Assembly: GCA_002633005.1 (NCBI GenBank)
Contig: NMRA01000341.1
Location: forward strand, 139,821 to 183,068
DNA length: 43,248 nucleotides
Direction: 5' to 3'
DNA from: Phoronis australis
Lineage: Eukaryota > Phoronida > Phoronidae
Shown: positions 35,681 to 43,248 of the stretch, piece after piece
Layout of the letters: each line of letters begins with the position of its first letter
Position numbering within the stretch: the first letter of the stretch is position 1
Made by a program: the position numbers and the translations under genes
The notes under the pieces: generated by a model
What the model was told of the DNA's origin: nothing
The model's database searches: none
Seen by the model: the letters and a program-made list of their open reading frames with translations, nothing else

Positions 35681-36754
35681 GGCGAGCGAATTTTCAAAAT
35701 GCCTTAACCAATGATTTTCGTTAAAAACGAACATCATGGCGGTATTCAGCTGGAAAAAACAACCAAGTAAGGTTTTCGATTTTTTTAAATCGATTAACTA
35801 ATAAGATAAAAACAACAACCATTGGGTACGATTGATGATACACGATCGTGCGTATTGATATACTCAGTGGATTTACAAACGCTGATCATAGTTATAACAT
35901 GGATTATTCTTTTAATATTCTTTCAATTTCGTTTAACCAGATTTTTGACAAGTAAAGAGTTGCATTTAACTTGCGCTCATTCTTCATTTTTATGACTGAA
36001 GAAAGCTAGAATAGTTATGTAGTCAGTGCAAACAAAATTGTCCAGAGATTCCAAATCTTCTGTAACAATTGCACTTTCGTATATATTTTATGATTTGAGT
36101 TTTAATAAAAATTAAACTTGAACTAATGAAAGAGGGAGTTTTGTTCGCTGTGAAACGGTTTACGGTGTTAAGCCCTGATGTGGAAAGTTCAGGGATGGCT
36201 TCATAATTAAACAAACTAATTAAGTTTCGCTGGTGATCAAAATCTACCACTGTTTTGGTACCTCAAGCTCAGAAATAAAATAAAAAGATAATAACCCGTT
36301 CCCGATAAGAAAAGAACAAATACACAGGAGTATTAAAATAAAATATCAACAATATTTAAAACCATTGTTCCTTTGGGAAGTGGCCCTTGGTCAAGATAAA
36401 CACAAATTTAACTTTTTAGTCGTTTTGTAATATTTAAAATGTACCAAGTTAAAACTACTCACCACGGTTGCAGACTGTACTAACTCAGCGCAAATTATTA
36501 CCTTTCTGCTTCATTAGCTCGGATCTACATTAATTCAAAGGCCGAGCTGAATAACCATCATAAAAGGTGTCTGCGGGGGCTAAGGGAATCTGAGCGGTGA
36601 CCAGTGTAAGCGAGAAATTCTCCACCGGATCAACGGCCGGAACAGAGATGTTATAGATATCCCACAGGCCCTCCAAAAGCTTTTAGGGCAATCTTGTGCC
36701 TCCCACAGCATCATGTTGCTGTAAGTACTTAAACTTCAGTTGTGCATAGAGGGA
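35681..36754. other. Intergenic stretch without recognised gene
   Basis: AT-rich to about 36480, then less so. Overlapping short open frames at 36530-36720 on the minus strand have no recognisable product or clear splice sites. Confidence 0.45.
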
Positions 36755-36925
36755 CACCTTCCCAGCTCGAACGAATACTCCCACGTTATCAAACTTATTT
36801 CGAACAGTAATTTCAGTTGTTCAGTTGCCCGACTGGCCATTTTTACACTGCTCGCACCAGGGGGTATGGCGTCATATATATTGTGTGAGGTAAAAGTCGT
36901 CGAAAAGCTTTCAGGGTATCGAAGG
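36755..36925. mobile_element. Partial copy of the intron 1 MITE family
   Basis: 'CAGCTCGAACGAATACTCCC', 'TTGTTCAGTTGCCC' and 'GGTATGGCGTCATATA' follow the same order as the left arm and centre of 9035-9268. The right arm is missing or decayed. Confidence 0.55.
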
Positions 36926-37282
36926 ACTCGGGGGATGGCTCGGGGGGCTCGAACAAGCCCGTCAATTTGGCGAATTGGGCAAAAAGGTCCGCCCTGAGCG
37001 AAACAAAAGTATAAACAAAGTCCACAGGAATTCTGCGCGGATGCCATAATTCGATCGTAGGCCTGAACCTAGTGGCCCGTTTTTTTTATTCCTCGTTGAT
37101 TTTTGTCAATAAAAGGTCCGCATCGAAAATTTCGTGNCCCCCCCATATTTTAGGCTGGATGCGCGCAATGGGATGGCTACCGTCTCTACTTCGACCAGTT
37201 AAGACCTGGCTGGTAAATCTCTCAGAATATCGGTCTTCGGATGGATTAACCAATAAAGGATGATTTAATGAAACCAGCCTCC

Positions 37283-37423
37283 CGTTCAGTAACACTAGGA
37301 CCTCGCTAAAAAGCAAGACTTCGCGAGATCACGTGATATATTTCCGGGTATTTTGATGAGCACACGTGACTTAAGCTAGATTTCAGCTAGGTCCTAGCGT
37401 AGGTCCTAACGCTACTGAATGAC
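37283..37423. mobile_element. Short inverted-repeat element (about 140 bp)
   Basis: The left end (TTCAGTAACACTAGGACCTC) and the reverse complement of the right end (TTCAGTAGCGTTAGGACCTA) form about 25 bp of matching arms, and CACGTGA boxes are also inverted inside. No reading frame. Confidence 0.6.
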
Positions 37424-40229
37424 ACGCCAGATGTCTAAGGCATTGCAAGATGCCTTGCTGTTTTCGTCTCAGTCGGAAATAGCCGCACGTGGACATAATG
37501 GTGACCGGTTTTTGGAAAGTTAATACACGTCAGTTACTGGCTTATGAATTATGTGAAATCAGAGTAAACCAACATTGTCGACGAGTTAGATACTGATATT
37601 TGCCCTTTCGAGTGTGACTCGCTCTCAGTCACTGCTCAGTGGTATATCATAGCCGCCGAAACAGTGTCGAGTAGCGTCGTACACGGGATCCTAGGCATTT
37701 TATAGTAGACATAAGTTGCTTTTGATAAGAGAACATAGTATGTAGCAGCTCTAAAAGTGTGCAAAAAACTCACATTGGATATGGAGTGTAGTTGAAAACT
37801 CCATATTTTTTCGTGAATGGTTTGATATCTTTTTTGCAGTGGTCGTGCGCTCGGCAGCAGATGTCTGCTTCTTCCTCCTCGCCAAGGTCGTCATAGTCGT
37901 CTGATTTATTGCCAATACCGCACCACTTTGTACCTATACATTCAGTATCAAACCAAGAACTGTTTATATTTCAGTGCGGTTCGAATGTGACCAGTAAGAG
38001 TATTCAACATTTTAGAATGAAACACTCGTAGTTGAGACAATTATTTATTTTAGACAAGTACAGACAAATTGTTGACTACTGAAAGACATAGCGCACCACA
38101 TACCACTGTAAAATTGGTGTTATATAACTTGTCGAGTACTTTGATGAAAATTGGTTTCTGGTTTGCAAAGAAGTGCAGTTTCGGTTTTGCTCGAAGCGTA
38201 TGAAATGACCCGCCGTGACAATTGTCAACTTGTAGAGCCTGATCTCCAGATTTAAGTGACGAACTGTCAGTTCTTTCGAAGTTCTAGAAATCATCTCCAC
38301 TTTGTCAAAGGAACAGTTTCATATAAAGCGGCTCTAAGTCCGCCTTCTGCGCTCAAAGTCAACTTTTGAATAAGAACACTTACCGTTGTGGATTTGGAAA
38401 AGGTATGTTAGGCAGTCACGATTTATATGCCGCACTAATTAATTTGATCCGCATTCTGTCCAAATGAGGAAGCTTTGATTTAGGTCACGTGGCGCAGTAA
38501 AATTGGTTTTAAGTGGTTCCCAACTCAGATGAGTGGATTTATGGGTTTGCAAATAAGTGGCAGCACGGAATTCTAAAGACCATTTTCGGGGGACAAAATG
38601 ACACGCGCCGTGATTGGCCATCTTGTAACGCCTGGTCTCCAGTAATAACGAGCTGTCATTTCTTTCCTATAACATGTAGGCCCTAGTTTGACTAAGACGA
38701 CAATTTGAGACCAATTTCATGAAATGATATCCACTTCGCTTTTGTTAAAAACTTCATAAACGGATTTTAACGAAAGTTAGTTCAATCGAAGCAATGCTCA
38801 TTTAGCACAACTCCAAACATTTTCAAACTTTACTGGACTTAACATGAAGGCGTTGTGGTGCGCCACTGCTTAAAATGGCCGCCATATAGTGAGTGACAGC
38901 TGACTCGTGCATTACAGCCATTCTCTCAACTACCGCCACCTGTAATGAGGTTTCCACGAAAGCCCCACCCACTTTAAAAATGTAGTAAAATAAGGCTAAT
39001 ACGAAACCCTCTTGCGTTCTAAATTGATCAATGTAAAGGAAAGAGTATCTTTAAGTGGTTTAAATCAAAAGTTGACTTTGTTGGAAGATGGTTTATTGCC
39101 GCTTTGAGCCTGAAATTACAATAAAAACCTGTAATAAGGGAGCTAATGTTAAACATGAAAAAATGACATTTTTAGTGGAAACTGGTGACATTAACAAAAC
39201 AGGGTAATGCGGAGTACCTCCGACGACCGCTTGTGGCCGGAAGCACATTAAGCCGGTGCATTTTCGGGTCTGAGGACAATCTTAGTGAGTTTTCTGGTGG
39301 GAACACAGTGGTTCTGATTGACAGGTGAGTGAGTAGCATACCAGCGCGTGCAACTGATTTAGAAATCAAGAATTTAAAATAATTCCCAACGAAAATCGAT
39401 TGGCGGAGTGGCAGCGATCGATTAGTCTAGCGATTCTGGGCTCACAGTCAGTTTTCCGCGGTGGTAAACAGTCAACAACGTTTTTATTGTCAAAACCAGC
39501 GTCTGCGTGGCAGACTTGCAGCACGGAGCTTGCAGGCGTCAACTTTAATTAAGAATGATGATCTATAGATGAACTCTGGAGGATTGAGAATTTTCTTAAG
39601 GGGTCTAACAAAACAGTTTTGTATGGAAAATTTCAAGCTAGGCCTGAAAACGGCATTTTTGTTCGTGCCGCGCAGGGCATAACCACTGGTAAAATCCTAA
39701 GACGACAGACTTTCACAACTTTATTGGTCTCTGTTCTTTCACTGTATAAGGACACCGACAATGCGTACGTCATGGGCTTTTTAAATTCGCAATTTTAACA
39801 TTGGGGAATCAACCCCAATAAACTGAAAACTGTTTTCTTGAGTCGCTGATGGTTTCGATTCTCATGTTCATTGTAAACGGAAATAGAATCTTATCGGTGA
39901 GGAATACATGAACTTGGAATCTTGCTTAATCTCAAGATCTCGTATGCTTGAACTTGGAATACATGCGGAAACTAGACAAGTTCACTCAAATTATCATGTT
40001 CACGTTGATAAAAATTTGCACTACACTAAATCAAATTACATGATGATAAAATAACGTAAATTTTAACCAATTCCTCTTCAACTATTGGCGATCTTATTCA
40101 CCAAAGAATAATTGTTTTAACAATCACATCAGTATTCCTCCGATTCTTTGACAAGTTACACTAAAGTACAAAATGGGTGATCATGAGGCCAACAATTACA
40201 ATAATTCTTTACACTGAACAAAAAATCAC
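37424..40229. other. Intergenic stretch with a diverged direct repeat, no recognised gene
   Basis: The segments 38100-38290 and 38475-38670 share the same order of boxes ('AAAATTGGTTT', 'GTTTGCAAA.AAGTG', 'AAATGAC.CGCCGTGA', 'GCCTG.TCTCCAG', 'CTGTCA.TTCTTTC'), so they are old direct repeats. Open frames here are short and were not recognised. Confidence 0.5.
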
Positions 40230-40390
40230 CTGGGCTGAGTTGCATAAAGCTTCAAAAGTTATCCGCTGGATACCGAGTTTGATTGTTGCGTGACGTCAGG
40301 TGCATTGTTCAACAATAACAACGTGACGTGAGATAATGCGACGTAATTGTTGCTACACGGCGTATAACTTTTATGCAACTGGGCCCTGGT
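40230..40390. mobile_element. MITE with 'GTTGCATAAA' terminal inverted repeats
   Basis: The left end (GGGCTGAGTTGCATAAAGCT, then AAAAGTTAT) matches the reverse complement of the right end (GGGCCCAGTTGCATAAAAGT). The inner GTGACGTCA and GACGT boxes are inverted too. It is about 160 bp long, without coding sequence. Confidence 0.75.
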
Positions 40391-42407
40391 TGCCCAAATG
40401 AATATTCAATTCCAAGTTGACGCATACGCGATCATGAAATTAAGCAGGATTCCAAGTTCACGCATAGCAAGACCACTCCTATGAGAAAAAAGGCGTAATT
40501 CTAGTTTCGTTTTAGTTAGCTAAAAAGAGCGAAATGTAGCTAGGAAGCAAGCTATATGTAAACTAGCGCCAAAACAACCACAATTTAGCATGCATAACCT
40601 TCCAATTGCTTTATTTGAGGAAAAGTGAAGTTTCGATGGCTTTAATTTTGTGTCAGATATTATTTCGCATTTTTTTATCCACATTTCTCCAAAGATGCAT
40701 ATTTATACACTTTTGCACCAATCCTGTGCGATAAGCAACTTAACTAGCTCTTGGTCATGGCATACGTGATTCTGATTGTTGCTGCCCCCGACCCTGAAAT
40801 AGCATACTAACCTGGCCATATTATACTTATTGCTCGTTTTGCTTTCAAAGGAATCCCTTGCCCAGGGGACACGCACAGAAAAAGAACAAATAATGTGACC
40901 GTAACGCGCATCTTCGTCTTGCGAAAGAACAAGATGTGCTTCGGCAAGAAAATAAATTGACTGATATAGTCCCGGATATCAGCCCCGGTGACTGATATAT
41001 TGCTCGATTATGAGCCTAGGTATCAGCGTGTTAGACTCCCAGGGAGACTGAAGCTGACCTTTATCAGCTTACATCCGACTGATGCATCTTCCCACGATCC
41101 TTTGCATGGTGTGGTCACAAACTGCGAAAACACATGTGACAGTCTCCTTGATTGAATGTTTCACCCGGCGAATTCTTACTAAAGAGAATGTAACTCTAGA
41201 ATACCTACCAAGTTTATGCAATATGCAGACGGCACAGTCTTAACTCTTGATTGCTTCAGTGTTCTTTGTCAGAAGCCCTTAGTTGCTTAGACAAAATATT
41301 TCAGTTTTCTGGTTTAAAACCCAATATGACAAACGAGACTATTTAGATAGAGGCCAAGAAATATAGCTATACTTTAAAACTATGCTGTTACAGAAATCTG
41401 ACTTGGAACAAAAAAAAAAACATTTCACAACAATCGGTATTGAATTTAGCATTAACCTGCTTGAAATGATTTCCATAAATTATTAAGACAAAACATTTTA
41501 AGAGTCTCTCAGTTGATGGTCCAAAAGAGCTTTAATTCTGCTGTGCAAAATATCTGTAATTAAGTCATTTATTCGCTCTGAAGTTATTCACCTAGATGGT
41601 AAATAATTAAAAAAACAACATGTGGGGGCAGCAAAAAGGTAGAATTGGTAGAGATACTTTTATTTAAAAATATTTTTAATTGAAATATTTCTGTCGGAAG
41701 TTACAAGATGATACACGGTGAGCATGTAGGTTATCCCACATGAATGTAGGATAACTTATTTATGACATTTATTTCAGAGGTACGTGTATCTATTCACGAG
41801 TTAAGCTTGAACTCCAAAAAACGCTGACTCAATCTCTGTTTATGATTGCAGTCTTTTCGAAATGTGCGAAGTCTTCAGTTTACAAGCAACTCTCAAAATG
41901 AACTTCAAAAGAAATATTATTTTTGTGATACTGTGGAAAAAGTAACCGACTGTTTTATAACTAACTATCGGAAATAATCCTTTTGTGAAATTCACAAATA
42001 GTGGTACTCCACCTTCTTCAAAATTCTCACCTTTTCGATGGCGGTCAATCCCCGTTTGGTTGTTTGTGTAGAATGTCTAAATCATAGATGTCTATGGTCG
42101 TTGTGCTGTGCACGATGCTTTGTGTTTTTGACGAGTTTGGAATCTCACCTTCCCCTCGGGAATATTAGGCAATTTCGGACTAACATGTATAGAGGGGCAA
42201 AGGTGGCTTTTTCCCCGATCCGCCGCCCCACAGAGAGAGGATCCTGTCTGAAATCGTATACTCAAGTCCCAGGCACTTTTGAGTATCCCCGTTACTGCGG
42301 CTCTTCTTCTTCTTGGTTTAAATGACCACACTCTCTCCAGAGTATTATGTCACTGTATAACAATGGAGATCAACAAAAAACGAGAAAAACTATAACAGGT
42401 TGAAAAG
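40391..42407. other. Intergenic stretch without recognised gene
   Basis: No exon, RNA gene or strong repeat was recognised. The open frames at 42038-42331 overlap on opposite strands, have no family match that I know, and lack persuasive splice sites. Confidence 0.45.
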
Positions 42408-42466
42408 GATAGGCCTATGATAGGCTACATAGTGACCATCACTATGTAGCCTATCATAGGCCTATC
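42408..42466. repeat. Perfect 28-bp inverted repeat with 3-bp loop
   Basis: The left arm 42408-42435 (begins GATAGGCCTATGATAGGCTA) and right arm 42439-42466 are exact reverse complements, with CCA between. The arms contain TAGGCCTA twofold symmetry of their own. The flanking bases do not pair. Confidence 0.97.
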
Positions 42467-42772
42467 GTCGGACGGAGTCACTTCAGAGGTCGGTTGACAT
42501 AGCTAGATCGTTAAGCGGTAAGACAGTCAGTAAGCGGGTGCCCCAAATGGAGGCACCCCATTATGTTACTTCAGAAAGGTAGATAGCTTGCTGACAACTG
42601 ATGTAATGCAGCCCGGCCGGCAAGTATTCCACCACCGACGGCTGCCGGTTCGCGACTGTTCTTAAGGAATGTTTTTTTTCCTGTAATCTGTCCTACTTAT
42701 TAAAATACTATAATTGAATGACCTTCTGGTACAAATGCCCGAGACAGGGTCTGCGATAGGGGCAAACATCAT

Positions 42773-42927
42773 GGGCGGATCCAGGATTTTGAATTAGGGG
42801 GTTGGGGCAGGGCAGAGCCGTAGCGGGTTTCCCCGGTCAGACATTGGCACTCCTGAACTGCCAATGGAATCTTGGAGAATTTTAGGGGGGCCATGGCCCC
42901 CTTGACCCCCCTCTAAATCCGCCACTG
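42773..42927 (+). mobile_element. Compact 'GGCGGATCC' miniature element
   Basis: It begins GGGCGGATCCAGGATTTTGA with a G run and ends with CCCCCCTCTAAATCCGCCAC. The two ends are imperfect inverted repeats (GGCGGAT plus G-rich block). It is about 155 bp, non-coding. Confidence 0.7.
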
Positions 42928-43248
42928 AACATCAGAGTTGATGATCACTGACTTCTGCAGATTTTCAGCGGACCTAGCCTTGGCGTCTGTGACCGTCAGA
43001 GGGCCGGTGGGCCAGTACGTCTGCCTTAGAGAGGCGGCGTTTTTCCACAATGGGGCTATTCGGAAAATCTACAATAACTAGAGGGCGTGCGTGTACTAGT
43101 GGTGATAGATTAACAGCCTCGATTTCGCGAGCCCTTTAAATACATGGTGAAATGGCTTGCAGCCGTGCCAACTGAATCTGAGATTGCGTAAAAAGGGTGC
43201 TTCTATGAGAGGAAGTAAGCACGACCTCATACAAAGGTAAGGTTTGTG

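Noticed and set aside
36530-36720. Possible minus-strand exon with 'SVPAVDPVENFSLTLVTAQI'
   Set aside because: Several frames are open at once over less than 200 bp, and no convincing splice sites or family match was found.
37137-37137. Single undetermined base in a homopolymer context
   Set aside because: An ordinary base-call gap beside a C run; no sign of a larger rearrangement there.
39172-39369. 65-codon minus-strand frame in a slightly GC-richer patch
   Set aside because: No recognised product and no partner exons.
39395-39450. tRNA-like start (GGCGGAGTGGCAGCGATCGA)
   Set aside because: No matching acceptor stem, anticodon arm or T-loop (GTTCRANNC) follows, so it is not a tRNA gene.
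42038-42331. Overlapping open frames on both strands (95 and 79 codons)
   Set aside because: Opposed overlapping frames without similarity; neither can be supported.

Overview
The window is nuclear DNA from an animal, almost certainly an invertebrate. The evidence is short coding exons with GT/AG borders, long AT-rich introns, many minisatellites, and several families of degenerate interspersed repeats and fold-back elements. The repeat style (hairpin-headed elements, 'GGCGGATTTAG' elements, 'GACCTTGACC' repeats, a relic of a CXC cysteine-rich mobile-element protein) is of the kind seen in marine invertebrates such as lancelets, hemichordates, molluscs or brachiopods. The species cannot be fixed from sequence alone.

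Layout. (1) About 0.8-3.5 kb, minus strand: three internal exons of a Pumilio-repeat protein that matches NOP9, a nucleolar pre-rRNA processing factor. Its first exon was not found and its C-terminal part lies beyond the left edge. (2) About 3.5-8.4 kb: no exon recognised. This stretch holds a 0.5-kb duplication of a repeat element, a 21-bp minisatellite and a fold-back element, and it separates two divergent genes. (3) 8386-33114, plus strand: a complete 19-exon gene for an AFG3L2-like mitochondrial m-AAA protease. Every splice junction was worked out by reading phase, giving an uninterrupted 788-residue protein (816 if an alternative exon-1 donor is used) with a targeting region, two membrane segments, an AAA+ ATPase module and an HEAGH zinc protease. 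(4) 33.1-43.2 kb: the 3' UTR, then about 9 kb of non-coding DNA with miniature elements, a 28-bp minisatellite and a perfect 59-bp hairpin. No convincing exon was seen there.

The most unusual feature is where the tandem repeats sit inside the protease gene. Intron 5 starts with eight 50-bp units, and the first unit is the 3' end of exon 5 plus its 5' splice site, so the donor is reiterated eight times. Intron 13 starts flush at the donor with ten 53-bp units, most repeating GTGAGTTAT. Introns 6, 15 and 17 have shorter donor-side arrays, and intron 11 has a 52-bp array just before its acceptor. Unit lengths cluster at 43-53 bp. A second notable structure is a repeat element at 29.3-30.8 kb that is built of about 150-bp self-similar modules arranged as two 450-bp trimers.

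No operon, CRISPR array, tRNA or rRNA gene was seen. The two genes work in separate compartments: NOP9 in nucleolar ribosome assembly, and the protease in quality control of the mitochondrial inner membrane.
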